Origin: Vibrio fortis
GTDB taxonomy: Bacteria; Pseudomonadota; Gammaproteobacteria; Enterobacterales; Vibrionaceae
NCBI RefSeq assembly: GCF_024347475.1
Contig: NZ_AP025488.1
Span: 434,001-498,000 of the forward strand
DNA length: 64,000 nucleotides
Reading direction: 5' to 3'
Position numbers and translations under genes: made by a program. Below the pieces are notes generated by a model, which saw only the letters and a program-made list of their open reading frames with translations, was not told the DNA's origin and ran no database searches. Position 1 is the first letter of the stretch; the number at the start of each line of letters is the position of its first letter. Below are positions 26,996 through 37,571 of this stretch, one piece after another.

Positions 26996-28375
26996 ATGCC
27001 GCTAAGCCTGCCAACCACTATGCGCATTGTGATTGAGAAAACCTTGCCGTTAACGGTAGGGGTTTTTGCGATCATGATGGTTCAACTTGTGGACTCGATT
27101 TTTATTGGGATGTTGGGTGTCAATGAGCTCGCAGTGCACGGTATCACTTTGCCATTTCAGGCTGCATTTACGGGTGTTCAAGTCGGAATGGGCGTTGCAG
27201 CAACTTCGATTATTTCACAGGCCGTCGGGGCGAAAGATCGACGCAAAGCGAGCTCGATGGCGACGTTGTCCGTGGGTGCTGGCATGGTCGCGATTGCGCT
27301 GCTGTGCTTTTCTTTAATTTTAGCGAGTGACTGGGTATTCCACTCGTTTATTGCTGATGTTCCTCAACAGCAATATCAATTATTGCTTGCGGTATTCAAC
27401 CAGTATTGGCCTGTTTGGTTGATGAGTGCTCTGAGTGTGGCGCTGCTCTATTTGATGACTTGTATCTATCGTGCGAATGGCGATACCAAAACCACAGGCA
27501 GCATGTTTCTTGGCGCGAGCATCATTAACTTGATCCTCGATCCGATTTTGATTTTTTGGCTCGATATGGGCATTGTTGGTGCCGCGGTTGCTTCAACCTT
27601 AGGCTATCTGACGTGTTCGGTTTATATGTTGGTTAAAGTACAAGGTCGCGGTTGGTTTGGCTTATCTGATGCGAGCATCCAGCAGATAAAACAAGATGCT
27701 TCCGAGTTGGTGAGAACGGTGATTCCGACAACCATGAATCAGATCTTGCCATCAGTCAGCGCTTTTTTCACCATGTGGTTAATTGCTCATATGGGCACCA
27801 GCGAAATGGCATTTTGGAGCTTATTATCGCGCGTTGAAAGCTTTGTTCTCGTGATGTCATTGGCGTTAACTATGTCGATTCCACCAATGATTGGGCGTTA
27901 TCTTGGAGCCAAACAGCACCATAAAATTCCCGGGTTGTTAAAAGCTTCTGCACAGTTCTTACTGACTTTCCATATTGTGATTGCTGTCGTCTTGGCATTA
28001 AGTAGCGGCTTACTTGCCTCCATGCTGTCGGACGAAACGACCATTCGTCACTGGTTTGAAGTCAGTTTGTTGTTCATTCCATTTAGCTTTGGTCCGCTGG
28101 GTTTGTGTATGTTAGTGGCATCTGTGTTCAATGCGCTGGGTTTGCCCAAACAGGCTTTGAATGTGTCATTTGCTCGACTTTTCATTTTCTACATTCCTGC
28201 ACTTTGGATAGGCGCGTCTACGGGAGAGATGATCTATGCCGTTGTCGCAGCGTCTTGCGCGAATGTCTTAGCCGGCGGTTTTGCTTGGATGCGATTACGC
28301 CGTTACGTTAAAGAGAACATCGAAACAAAATCCACCAAAACTCCATGTCAAGGTACGTTGAGAACGGAGTGCTAA
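26996..28375 (+). CDS. MATE-family multidrug/sodium antiporter
   Basis: The 459-residue integral membrane protein has about twelve hydrophobic segments in two halves, as in NorM-type MATE exporters. Segments TLPLTVGVFAIMMVQLVDSI and GMGVAATSIISQAVGA are typical. MATE proteins expel cationic drugs in exchange for Na+ or H+; Na+ coupling is common in Vibrio but not shown here. It is a single gene ended by a bidirectional terminator. No linked regulator was recognised. Confidence 0.92.
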   Translation: MPLSLPTTMRIVIEKTLPLTVGVFAIMMVQLVDSIFIGMLGVNELAVHGITLPFQAAFTGVQVGMGVAATSIISQAVGAKDRRKASSMATLSVGAGMVAIALLCFSLILASDWVFHSFIADVPQQQYQLLLAVFNQYWPVWLMSALSVALLYLMTCIYRANGDTKTTGSMFLGASIINLILDPILIFWLDMGIVGAAVASTLGYLTCSVYMLVKVQGRGWFGLSDASIQQIKQDASELVRTVIPTTMNQILPSVSAFFTMWLIAHMGTSEMAFWSLLSRVESFVLVMSLALTMSIPPMIGRYLGAKQHHKIPGLLKASAQFLLTFHIVIAVVLALSSGLLASMLSDETTIRHWFEVSLLFIPFSFGPLGLCMLVASVFNALGLPKQALNVSFARLFIFYIPALWIGASTGEMIYAVVAASCANVLAGGFAWMRLRRYVKENIETKSTKTPCQGTLRTEC

Positions 28376-28440
28376 GGTATACACTTAAAGGGATGGCGTT
28401 GATTTTTTAACTGCGATTCAAACAGTGATCCAACAAAAAT

Positions 28441-28465
28441 GGCCTCTGATATAGAGGCCGTTTTT
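28441..28465. terminator. Bidirectional terminator
   Basis: GGCCTCT (28441-28447) and AGAGGCC (28453-28459) form a 7-bp stem with five Ts on each strand, between convergent transporter genes. Confidence 0.85.
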
Positions 28466-28492
28466 GTATTGATGTTAATGAGTACCTATAGC

Positions 28493-29392
28493 TTACGAAG
28501 GCTGTTTAGCTCTTCGTCTCTTAGCAGCTTGAAGCATCGCGTAAGGAGATAAGCCCGTAACTAACATGGTGCCGATGATGACAAATACCGATCCAAAAAT
28601 AGTGTTAATGCCAATATGTTCGCCCAAGAACAAGTGTCCCCACAAGATACCAAACACTGGGATCAAGAAGGTAACCGAAAGTGCTGGCGACGGTCCAAGT
28701 TCATTAATGAGATTGAAGTAGAGTAGGTAGGCTAAACCTGTACATACTGCACCTAATAAGATCACTGAGGTAGCGATGGTTAGGTCGGGCGCTTCTCTTA
28801 CTGGAATAAAGAATACAAACGGTAGCACCAGCAGTACAGATGCCCACATGCTGCCATGTGCATTGCTGAATGCTTCTACTTTTGGTGCCGTTTTGGTGTA
28901 GTTAGAGGCGATGCCATAGCTCAGTGCTGCGCCGACAGCTGCACCAATAGGAATGATCGCTTCGCTGCCAATATTGACCGCATCCCACCCAACTAGAATG
29001 CCCACACCTGCGACGCCGAGTCCAAGCCCAAGAACAACGCGTTTTTCGAGCGGGGTCTTGGTCCAAACTGCGCCAATAATGGCTGCCCATATTGGGGCGG
29101 TAGAGTTAAGAATCGACAAGGTTGAGGCATTAAGCGTCTGTGCCGCGTAGGCAAACAACAGAAAAGGCAGCGCCGTATTAAATAATCCCAGAATAAAGAA
29201 GTGCCGGGTATGTTCGGTAAACTTGAGTGTTTTCTTGAGGTAAATCGATACGATCAATAGCGTCAGCGCCGCAAAAAGCACACGAGCCTCGATAAGCATT
29301 GCGGGGCCAAGTGGTGTAGCGGCTATCCGCATAAAAAGAAAAGAGCCACCCCAAATTGAGGCGAGTATCAGTAGTTTAGCGAAACTTAGCAT
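28493..29392 (-). CDS. EamA/DMT-family transporter
   Basis: The 299-residue protein has about ten hydrophobic segments forming two EamA repeats (first ASIWGGSFLFMRIA, second ending in FGILWGHLFLGE). DMT proteins export amino acids, metabolites or drugs. The substrate cannot be inferred, and it is a single gene with no adjacent regulator on its strand. Confidence 0.9.
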   Translation of the reverse strand: MLSFAKLLILASIWGGSFLFMRIAATPLGPAMLIEARVLFAALTLLIVSIYLKKTLKFTEHTRHFFILGLFNTALPFLLFAYAAQTLNASTLSILNSTAPIWAAIIGAVWTKTPLEKRVVLGLGLGVAGVGILVGWDAVNIGSEAIIPIGAAVGAALSYGIASNYTKTAPKVEAFSNAHGSMWASVLLVLPFVFFIPVREAPDLTIATSVILLGAVCTGLAYLLYFNLINELGPSPALSVTFLIPVFGILWGHLFLGEHIGINTIFGSVFVIIGTMLVTGLSPYAMLQAAKRRRAKQPS

Positions 29393-29596
29393 GGCTTATG
29401 ACTCAAGCGTTCAAAAAAGCGACTATGGAGCAATTACCCGTAATACACAAGCCAATGTTATAAAAATGTTGTCTAGCTCATCTTCAAATTTGTCATGTTA
29501 ATTTAGGAACAAAATGACCTCATTCTGTTCTGTTTTATGTTCCGGTTTCTGGCCTTAATCTATCTATCGTTGATTTAACGATTAGGAATAGATGCC

Positions 29597-29986
29597 ATGA
29601 AAATCGAACACATAGCGATTTGGACTAAACAACTAGAAGTACTGAAACGATTTTATGAAGATTACTTTGGTGCGACGTCTAACCAGAAATACCATAATCC
29701 AACTAAAGGTTTCTCTTCCTACTTCCTATCTTTTGATAGCGGCAGTCGTTTGGAGATCATGGAGATGGACTCGGTACCTGAATCGAAAGATGATATTTAC
29801 GATCAGTTTACAGGTTTCATCCATATGGCCGTTTCACTGGGTTCAGAACAGGCAGTCGATGATTTAACCCAACGCTTGGTTGAAGATGGTTATGAGCGAT
29901 TAGATGGCCCGAGAAGGACTGGCGATGGCTATTATGAGAGCTGTGTCCTCGATCCTGATGGCAATCGCCTAGAACTTACCGTTTAA
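29597..29986 (+). CDS. VOC (glyoxalase/bleomycin-resistance fold) protein
   Basis: The 129-residue protein is a single-domain VOC protein with metal-ligand candidates His5 (IEHIAIW), the glutamate in LEIMEMD, the histidine in FIHMAVS, and the C-terminal DPDGNRLEL glutamate. This pattern is shared by lactoylglutathione lyase-like, fosfomycin and dioxygenase members, so the reaction is open. A lipoprotein gene follows 40 bases downstream. Confidence 0.87.
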   Translation: MKIEHIAIWTKQLEVLKRFYEDYFGATSNQKYHNPTKGFSSYFLSFDSGSRLEIMEMDSVPESKDDIYDQFTGFIHMAVSLGSEQAVDDLTQRLVEDGYERLDGPRRTGDGYYESCVLDPDGNRLELTV

Positions 29987-30026
29987 TGTAAGGACTTGAT
30001 TGAATGACTTACGGATTTGAGGGGGA

Positions 30027-30551
30027 ATGATGAAGCGCATTTGGGCTTTCGTTTTTAGTCTGAGTTTGGTGGGGTGTACGTCTTCGGAGCTAGCGCAGGT
30101 TGATGCACCAGAGGCGACAATCGAACCATCTCAACCGATTGGCTACCTTGGCTTCAAGGATCATCAAGACTGGGCTATCAAATTCAATGATTGTACGGTT
30201 TATGATCTAACCGGAGCTCAACCGTATCAATGGTTCGATCGCACTTCTGAGTCTGTAAGTTGTTATACCTTTAAGCCAAACGATGCTATTACACCTTTGC
30301 CTGTTTATTCTAATGCAAGTTTCGAAAGCGATCAGCTTACTTCGATTGACCGCTTTCAAGAGTTACAGGTGTCGGATTCTGGCTGGGGCCGTTTTCCTAT
30401 CGTCTATGAGACAAACGGCACCAATTGGTTCAGAGTCAAAGAAGGCTGGATTCACCTCACCCTAGCTGATCAAACGCTCGTACAGTTCTATCCTGGAATT
30501 CAAGATCAATCTGGCAAGTCACAACACGACCAATATTTTCTCCAACATTAA
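30027..30551 (+). CDS. Hypothetical lipoprotein
   Basis: The 174-residue protein has a lipobox LVGC after a hydrophobic stretch, so it is a predicted outer- or inner-membrane lipoprotein. The second half holds PVYSNASFESDQL and WFRVKEGWIHL, which look like an SH3-type beta domain. Two tandem ATGs (30027, 30030) follow a G-rich ribosome site; the second is better spaced. Function unknown. Confidence 0.75.
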   Translation: MMKRIWAFVFSLSLVGCTSSELAQVDAPEATIEPSQPIGYLGFKDHQDWAIKFNDCTVYDLTGAQPYQWFDRTSESVSCYTFKPNDAITPLPVYSNASFESDQLTSIDRFQELQVSDSGWGRFPIVYETNGTNWFRVKEGWIHLTLADQTLVQFYPGIQDQSGKSQHDQYFLQH

Positions 30552-30572
30552 ACCCAGCCCAAACTTGCAGAC

Positions 30573-30607
30573 AAAATGCCCCTCGCTCAGTGCGTATGAG
30601 GCATTTT
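30573..30607 (+). terminator. Terminator after the lipoprotein gene
   Basis: AAAATGCC (30573-30580) with CTC pairs GAG-GCATTTT (30598-30607) with a bulge, followed by a T-rich tail. Confidence 0.7.
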
Positions 30608-30679
30608 TGTTTGTCTAAATGATCGATAAAGCATCATTGGGTTTCACTTAGATCACCAAAAGATCAAAAAATATATTGT

Positions 30680-30728
30680 TGAAACCGGTTTCAGGGTGTA
30701 TCTTCTTGCTATCTTGAAATCGGTTTCA
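30680..30728 (+). promoter_or_regulatory. Two AscG/GalR-type operators upstream of bglA
   Basis: TGAAACCGGTTTCA (30680-30693) is a perfect palindrome and TGAAATCGGTTTCA (30715-30728) a near copy, centres 35 bases apart. The first equals the operator reported for E. coli AscG. The LacI-family protein encoded at 32324 is the likely ligand. Confidence 0.85.
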
Positions 30729-30771
30729 GAGTTGCAGTTGGCTCTCTAATCCTGATCTTTTTCACGAATAA

Positions 30772-32229
<1,458 letters not shown>

Positions 32230-32277
32230 AATGCCTGCAATTAAACGGTAGGGATCTGTCGTTTCACTAAGCAATAC

Positions 32278-32305
32278 AATGAGTCGGCTTAGGTCGGCTC
32301 ATTTT
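32278..32305 (+). terminator. Hairpin between bglA and the LacI-family gene
   Basis: AATGAGTCG (32278-32286) pairs with CGGCTCATT (32295-32303), one G-U pair, followed by four Ts; a modest terminator that may lower read-through into the regulator. Confidence 0.6.
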
Positions 32306-32323
32306 CAATAGAAGGGTAAGTTG

Positions 32324-33319
32324 ATGGTAACCATGCTTGACGTTGCAAACCGCGCCGGTGTTTCAAAGTCGACGGTGTCGCGTGTGTTGAACGGCAAAAA
32401 TATCGTAAGACCCGACGTTGTTAAAAAGGTCTTTGATGCGATACAGGAGACGGGTTACCGACCAAACTTATTAGCTCAGCAATTGGCGACCAAGAAGACC
32501 AACTTCATCGGCTTTGTCATCACGAATGAGTTGTTCAACGGCCCTTACTTCTCTTCTTTGATGTATCACGCCGCTTCTTACAGCGAAAAGTCGAATCATC
32601 AGTTGGTGATCACCGATGGTAAACACAGCGCAGAAGATGAGCGTAAAGCGATCAATTTTCTTCTCGATATGAAATGCGCGGGCATCATCATCTATCCTCA
32701 ATGCTTAACGGAAAGCGAGATCGCTCAGATCATCGAAAGCACGGATACACCGATTTTGGTGCTTAACCGAGAAATGCCTTCGAAGCCTGAGCACGCGATT
32801 ACCACCGATCACTACCACAGTGCTTGTGTGATGATGGAGCATGTTATTGAACAAGGTCATCAGCAAATCGCTGTGATCCGAGGTAAGGCGGGTTCATCGA
32901 CCGATGAGCAGCGTTATCAAGCTTACTCAGATGTACTCACTAAGCATGGTATTGAGTTGGATGAGTCGAAAGTTGTTCAAGGTGATTGGACGATGGAGAG
33001 TGGTTACCGTGCCGCGCAGGCTTTAGTGGAAAGCAAAGTAAACTTCACGGCTATCTTGTCTGAAAACGACGATATGGCGATTGGTGCGATGAAAGCGCTA
33101 ACGGAGCTGGGATATTCATTACCTCAAGATATCTCTATTGTCGGCTTTGATAACAGCAAAGTGGGTGAGTTCCTCACGCCAAGCTTAACGTCCGTCAGTG
33201 TTCCACTAGAACAGATGACTCAAAAAGCCATCCTCAAGATCGTGGGAGAGTCAGAACAAGCCGATGCTATCAACACCACAGGCAGCCTTGTGATTCGAGA
33301 CTCGGTGTTCAGTCGGTAA
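32324..33319 (+). CDS. LacI-family repressor, AscG-like
   Basis: The 331-residue LacI/GalR protein has the HTH MLDVANRAGVSKSTVSRVLN, a hinge at about residue 55, and a periplasmic-binding-like core with TDGKHSAEDERKAINFLLD and ENDDMAIGAMKALTELGY. Both stretches strongly recall AscG of E. coli. The start at ATG 32324 has GAAGGG with a seven-base gap. It lies directly downstream of bglA and probably represses it through the two upstream operators. Effector is likely a glucoside or its phosphate (inference). Confidence 0.92.
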   Translation: MVTMLDVANRAGVSKSTVSRVLNGKNIVRPDVVKKVFDAIQETGYRPNLLAQQLATKKTNFIGFVITNELFNGPYFSSLMYHAASYSEKSNHQLVITDGKHSAEDERKAINFLLDMKCAGIIIYPQCLTESEIAQIIESTDTPILVLNREMPSKPEHAITTDHYHSACVMMEHVIEQGHQQIAVIRGKAGSSTDEQRYQAYSDVLTKHGIELDESKVVQGDWTMESGYRAAQALVESKVNFTAILSENDDMAIGAMKALTELGYSLPQDISIVGFDNSKVGEFLTPSLTSVSVPLEQMTQKAILKIVGESEQADAINTTGSLVIRDSVFSR

Positions 33320-33340
33320 GCTTCTCGAGCTTAAAGGAGT

Positions 33341-33375
33341 GCCTAGAAGGTTCGCAATACGAAACGCTTCTAGGC
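33341..33375. terminator. Long hairpin between convergent genes
   Basis: GCCTAGAAG (33341-33349) and CTTCTAGGC (33367-33375) are perfect arms, with further pairing inside. There is no T run on either strand, so it may end transcripts weakly or stabilise their 3' ends. Confidence 0.5.
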
Positions 33376-33421
33376 TGGGGATGTTCGATTATGTGTAGAA
33401 AAGTGGGCAAAAGTTCTTAAG

Positions 33422-34411
33422 CTAATCACTGATCTTTGCAATAACTTTCCCTACGGTGCGTTGGTTTCGTATATCCAGTAGAGCGTTACCAATTTCATCG
33501 AGTGTGATCACTTTGAGATTGGGAACGACAACGTCACCTGATTCAACCAAAGCATTAACGGCGTTGCCTGCATCGACTAAGGTTTTCATGCCTTTAGTAC
33601 CATTTACATGGCCGGAGCCTAGGCTAAGCTGGTGGAAGCTGAGACCTTTAAGGAAAGCATTGTCATAGCGCTCTGGTGTAGCGACTTGAACCAACTCAAC
33701 CATTTCACCTTCAAATGCCAACACATCGGCAGCGAGCTTATCGTTATCACCTCCGACACAATCCAAGGCAATATCGACCCCTTGCCCTTGTGTGAGCGCC
33801 ATTATTTCGGCAACTACGTCGGCATTGCGGTAATCAATCACATGAGTCGCACCGAGTTGGCGCACAACCTCATGGTTTGCTTGGGAGCAGGTTGTAATAA
33901 TCGTCTTAACACCAAGCGCTTTGGCTATTTGAATGGCAAAGCTGCCAACGCCACCTGAACCTCCGGTAATCAATAGGCTCTCTTTGTGGCTGGCATGCAG
34001 TTTGTCTACTAAAGCGCGATAAGCCGTCCAAGCTGCGCAAGGAATGGCTGCAGCAGATTCTGGCGAGATAGCAGGGTGTTTTACAAGTGTGCGGGAATCT
34101 TGAACAGCGAACTCGGCAAAACCACCATGGGCGCGACGCATATTTCCGTGATAGAGGACTCGATCGCCAACTTGCCAATTTTCCACACGGTTACCAACCG
34201 AGACGATTTCTCCAGAGACATCTAATCCACCGACAAACTGATCATTCATATCTGCGACCATGCCATGCCAAAGGTTGATTTTTGCATCTACAGGATTGAG
34301 TGCGACAGATACGACCCTAACCAGTACATCAAATTCACTTTCTAAATTGGGTGTTGGGAGTTCGGATACAGAGAATGTGTCGCTTAATTTTTGGTAGGTG
34401 ATTGCCTTCAT
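33422..34411 (-). CDS. Zinc-independent MDR alcohol dehydrogenase / quinone oxidoreductase
   Basis: The 329-residue MDR protein has an N-terminal GroES-like domain (SVALNPVDAKI) and a Rossmann domain with ITGGSGGVGSFAIQIAK and VIDYRN for NADPH. It lacks the structural-zinc cysteines. The start at ATG 34411 has GAGG five bases upstream; an earlier in-frame start at 34456 is unlikely. It is the only gene on its strand here and no regulator pairs with it. It is a second, distinct family member from the one at 22032. Confidence 0.9.
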   Translation of the reverse strand: MKAITYQKLSDTFSVSELPTPNLESEFDVLVRVVSVALNPVDAKINLWHGMVADMNDQFVGGLDVSGEIVSVGNRVENWQVGDRVLYHGNMRRAHGGFAEFAVQDSRTLVKHPAISPESAAAIPCAAWTAYRALVDKLHASHKESLLITGGSGGVGSFAIQIAKALGVKTIITTCSQANHEVVRQLGATHVIDYRNADVVAEIMALTQGQGVDIALDCVGGDNDKLAADVLAFEGEMVELVQVATPERYDNAFLKGLSFHQLSLGSGHVNGTKGMKTLVDAGNAVNALVESGDVVVPNLKVITLDEIGNALLDIRNQRTVGKVIAKISD

Positions 34412-34659
34412 TATCGCCTCTATTCCATCTGGTATTATCATTAGAATAGCTCGCATTTAATAAAATCATAATTATTGATTGTTTGGCTTATCATTACGTT
34501 TTGTTATCTACTGATGTGGTCAATTCAGCCGATTTATTGGTTACCCGATATCTATTTTTAACGGTCAGATTGAATCGCAAAACTGTGCGCAGCGTTGATT
34601 ATTGTGTCAGTACAAGCCTCTATAATCGGCGAAAAGTTTTTGGTAAGTAGATAAAGAAA

Positions 34660-35220
34660 ATGAAAACAGAAAAACAGAAGATGTTGGCTGGAGAGCCTTA
34701 TCTCGCTTGGGATGAAGAGCTTTACGCGGAACGTATCGAGTGTCGTAAGGTTCTCCAAAAGCTCAACAACAGTATTCCGGATAGTGAAGAGTGGCGTTCT
34801 GCAATTGATACTCTTATCCCTGACTCTGAAGGTGCTTATTTAGAACCCCCATTTCGCTGCGACTATGGTTCAAACATTAAACTGGGTAAGAACTTTTACG
34901 CCAACTTTAACTGCGTCGTGTTGGATGTTGCAGAAGTAACGATTGGTGACAATGTCCTTTTCGCTCCTAACGTACAAGTGCTAACAGCGGGTCATCCACT
35001 CGATGTGAAGAGTCGTGTTGATGAAGGCGTTGAGTTCGGTACGCCAATTACCATTGGTGATAATGCTTGGATTGGTGCAGGCGTGATCATTTGCCCTGGC
35101 GTAAACATTGGAAAGAACAGTGTGATTGGCGCAGGTAGCGTCGTGACCAAAGACATTCCAGACAATGTGGTTGCGGTCGGTAACCCATGCCGAGTGTTAA
35201 AGCCTATTGATAACGAATAG
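34660..35220 (+). CDS. Sugar O-acetyltransferase (maltose acetyltransferase family)
   Basis: The 186-residue hexapeptide acyltransferase carries the Mac domain (QKMLAGEPYLAWDEEL) and the active-site histidine in VLTAGHPLDVKSR, with C-terminal GNPCRVLK. Length matches E. coli Maa (183), which acetylates glucose, maltose and related sugars. It is a single gene with a bidirectional-style terminator. It is clearly a second copy relative to the protein at 16940, with different flanks. Confidence 0.92.
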   Translation: MKTEKQKMLAGEPYLAWDEELYAERIECRKVLQKLNNSIPDSEEWRSAIDTLIPDSEGAYLEPPFRCDYGSNIKLGKNFYANFNCVVLDVAEVTIGDNVLFAPNVQVLTAGHPLDVKSRVDEGVEFGTPITIGDNAWIGAGVIICPGVNIGKNSVIGAGSVVTKDIPDNVVAVGNPCRVLKPIDNE

Positions 35221-35238
35221 TCGAACCGTTGGATAGAT

Positions 35239-35264
35239 AAAGCCCGAACTGAGATTCGGGCTTT
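35239..35264. terminator. Terminator between convergent genes
   Basis: AAAGCCCGAA (35239-35248) and TTCGGGCTTT (35255-35264) form a perfect 10-bp stem with a T-rich tail on the plus strand. Confidence 0.82.
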
Positions 35265-35279
35265 GTTTTATTTACTCTT

Positions 35280-36467
35280 TTAGATGCTAGATGGGACGGC
35301 TTGCTCAGTTTGCTTCTTGTCTAATAAGCCACTGAATCTCGTTAGTGCCAGTGCAATCAATACAATCACTGCACCAATCCAAGGTGTGTTCATCAAGTCT
35401 GACTCTGCGACAATGATACCGCCGCCCCAAGAGCCAAGTGCGATGCCAACGTTAAATGCTGCGATGTTCAAGCCCGATGCTACGTCTACTGCATCCGGTG
35501 TGTATTTCTCTGCCAGCTTAACAACGTAGACTTGCAGCCCTGGAACATTACCAAACGCGAACGCACCCCAAATTAAAATCGTTGCCACTGATGTGTATGG
35601 GTTAACTGCCGTGAAGTTAAACACAACCAGTACCGCGGCTAGACCAGAAAAGATAACCGTCAGCGCTTTGATTGGCCCCATTTTGTCGGCCATCTTACCG
35701 CCCCAGATGTTACCGACAGCCACGGAAACACCATAGACCAACATGATGAGGCTGATTGCACTTGAATCAAAACCCGATACGTTCTCTAGGATCGGAGCAA
35801 GGAACGTAAAGGCAGTAAATGTGCCACCGTATCCCAGTGCTGTGATTGCATAAACCAGCAATAATCTTGGCTGAGTCAGAACTTTGAGTTGAGCTGACAG
35901 TTTAGTCGCTGGTGGCTGTTTTAGGTTGTTTGGTACGAGTAGCGCACTACCGATCAAAGCAATCAACCCAAGCAATGCCACGATCAAGAAGGTTGCTTGC
36001 CAGCCGAACGTTTGGCCAATATATGTACCTAGTGGAACCCCAGTAACCAGCGCTACTGTAAGACCTGTGAACATAATTGCGATTGCACTTGCGGCTTTCT
36101 CTTTGGCGACCAACCCCGTTGCGATGGTTGAACCAATAGAGAAGAACACGCCGTGAGCTAGACCCGTTAATATGCGTGCAGCGATTAAGGTGTTATAGCC
36201 AGGAGCTTGCCAAGCGAGCAAGTTACCTATCACAAACAGAGACATGATGGTGATTAGCACCAGTTTTCGATTCCATTTACCGGTAAGTGCAGTGAGTACT
36301 GGCGCACCGACAGCGACACCCAATGCATAAAGGCTAACAAGTAGACCTGCAGAGGGTAGGGATACGTTTAAATCGGTCGCCATGGTTGGTATTAAACCAA
36401 CGATAACAAACTCTGTGGTTCCTATGGCAAAGGCGCTGAGCGTCAATGCGAGTAAGGCTAAAGGCAT
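35280..36467 (-). CDS. MFS exporter, AraJ/YdhP-like
   Basis: The 395-residue major-facilitator protein has twelve hydrophobic segments and begins with the AraJ/YdhP-type stretch ALTLSAFAIGTTEFVIVGL. The loop motif GKWNRKLVL between segments 2 and 3 is the MFS motif A. It probably exports sugars, drugs or purine-type metabolites. ATG 36467 has GAGAG eight bases upstream and starts right before the first helix. It is divergent from a LysR gene, a common regulator-exporter arrangement. Confidence 0.9.
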   Translation of the reverse strand: MPLALLALTLSAFAIGTTEFVIVGLIPTMATDLNVSLPSAGLLVSLYALGVAVGAPVLTALTGKWNRKLVLITIMSLFVIGNLLAWQAPGYNTLIAARILTGLAHGVFFSIGSTIATGLVAKEKAASAIAIMFTGLTVALVTGVPLGTYIGQTFGWQATFLIVALLGLIALIGSALLVPNNLKQPPATKLSAQLKVLTQPRLLLVYAITALGYGGTFTAFTFLAPILENVSGFDSSAISLIMLVYGVSVAVGNIWGGKMADKMGPIKALTVIFSGLAAVLVVFNFTAVNPYTSVATILIWGAFAFGNVPGLQVYVVKLAEKYTPDAVDVASGLNIAAFNVGIALGSWGGGIIVAESDLMNTPWIGAVIVLIALALTRFSGLLDKKQTEQAVPSSI

Positions 36468-36631
36468 AGTTATTTCTCTCAAAAATGATGATTTTAAATG
36501 GAGCTCATTTGATGGCTCGTTTTGTTGGCGAGGATTATGAGAGAAATATCCTTTGCCAAAAACAGTGTGATTGACAAATTACTTTTGTTATAAATGCAAT
36601 AGTTGTTCTGTTGATGGCTTAGGAGATTCCC

Positions 36632-37513
36632 GTGTTAACGCGATCGGATGATTTAGAAATTATGCTTACTGTCGTCGATAGCGGCGGTTTTTCTGCCGCG
36701 GCGCAGACGCTCGATATTCAAGTCGCGAGAGTCTCTCGAAGTATTAGCAAGATAGAGAGTCAGCTAGGTGTTTCCCTGTTCAACCGCACTACGCGACGCG
36801 TAGAGTTAACCGAAGAGGGGCGACAGTTTGTTGATTCTATTCGAGCGGGTTTAAGAATCATTCAGGAGGCAGAAGAGGAGATCGTTTCACGTGGGGAGTT
36901 GCCTAAAGGTCGGCTTAGAGTCGATGCAGCCAGCCCGTTCGTGTTCCATCAATTAGTGCCGTTAGTGAGTGACTTTAATGAAGCGTATCCAGATATTGAG
37001 CTAGAGCTGACTTCCAACGAAGGGTTTGTTGACTTAATTGAGAAGCGAACCGATGTAGCAATACGCATTGGTCGGTTAACAGATTCCACACTGCATGCTC
37101 GTCCATTGGGAAAAAGCGCCCTATATATGGTTGCGTCTCCTAGCTACTTAAGTAAGCGTGGTATTCCACAAAGTGCAGAAGAGTTGTCCAGCCATCAAAC
37201 CGTGGGTTTCACGGGCGCTAAGGTGCTTAACCATTGGCCACTTCCTAATCAAGGCTATGTTGAGCCAACCATCACGGCTAGCAATGGAGAAACAGTGCGT
37301 CAATTGGTATTGGCAGGAAATGGTATCGCTTGTTTGTCTGGGTTCATGATACAGAGAGATATTTCAGAAGGGCGCTTAATCCCTGTATTAGAGGGTGTAA
37401 AGCTAAGGGACACAGATCGAGAGCGAGTCAATGCAGTCTTCTACAAGTCTTCATCAGTCTCTAAACGTATCTCAGCGTTTATTGATTTTATTCAACCAAG
37501 ACTAAGTCTCTAA
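36632..37513 (+). CDS. LysR-family regulator divergent from the MFS exporter
   Basis: The 293-residue LysR protein has the HTH SGGFSAAAQTLDIQVARVSRS and the following LGVSLFNRTTRRVELTEEG, typical of the AaeR/DsdC-like group with small C-terminal domain. GTG 36632 is used as start, with a near-perfect AGGAG six bases upstream. It faces the MFS gene across 164 bases, so control of the exporter is the simplest model. Confidence 0.92.
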   Translation: MLTRSDDLEIMLTVVDSGGFSAAAQTLDIQVARVSRSISKIESQLGVSLFNRTTRRVELTEEGRQFVDSIRAGLRIIQEAEEEIVSRGELPKGRLRVDAASPFVFHQLVPLVSDFNEAYPDIELELTSNEGFVDLIEKRTDVAIRIGRLTDSTLHARPLGKSALYMVASPSYLSKRGIPQSAEELSSHQTVGFTGAKVLNHWPLPNQGYVEPTITASNGETVRQLVLAGNGIACLSGFMIQRDISEGRLIPVLEGVKLRDTDRERVNAVFYKSSSVSKRISAFIDFIQPRLSL

Positions 37514-37571
37514 TAATAAACTAGAAGAGTCATTAGCCGCCCGAAATCTGGAGCAAGGAGTGTTAGCTCAT

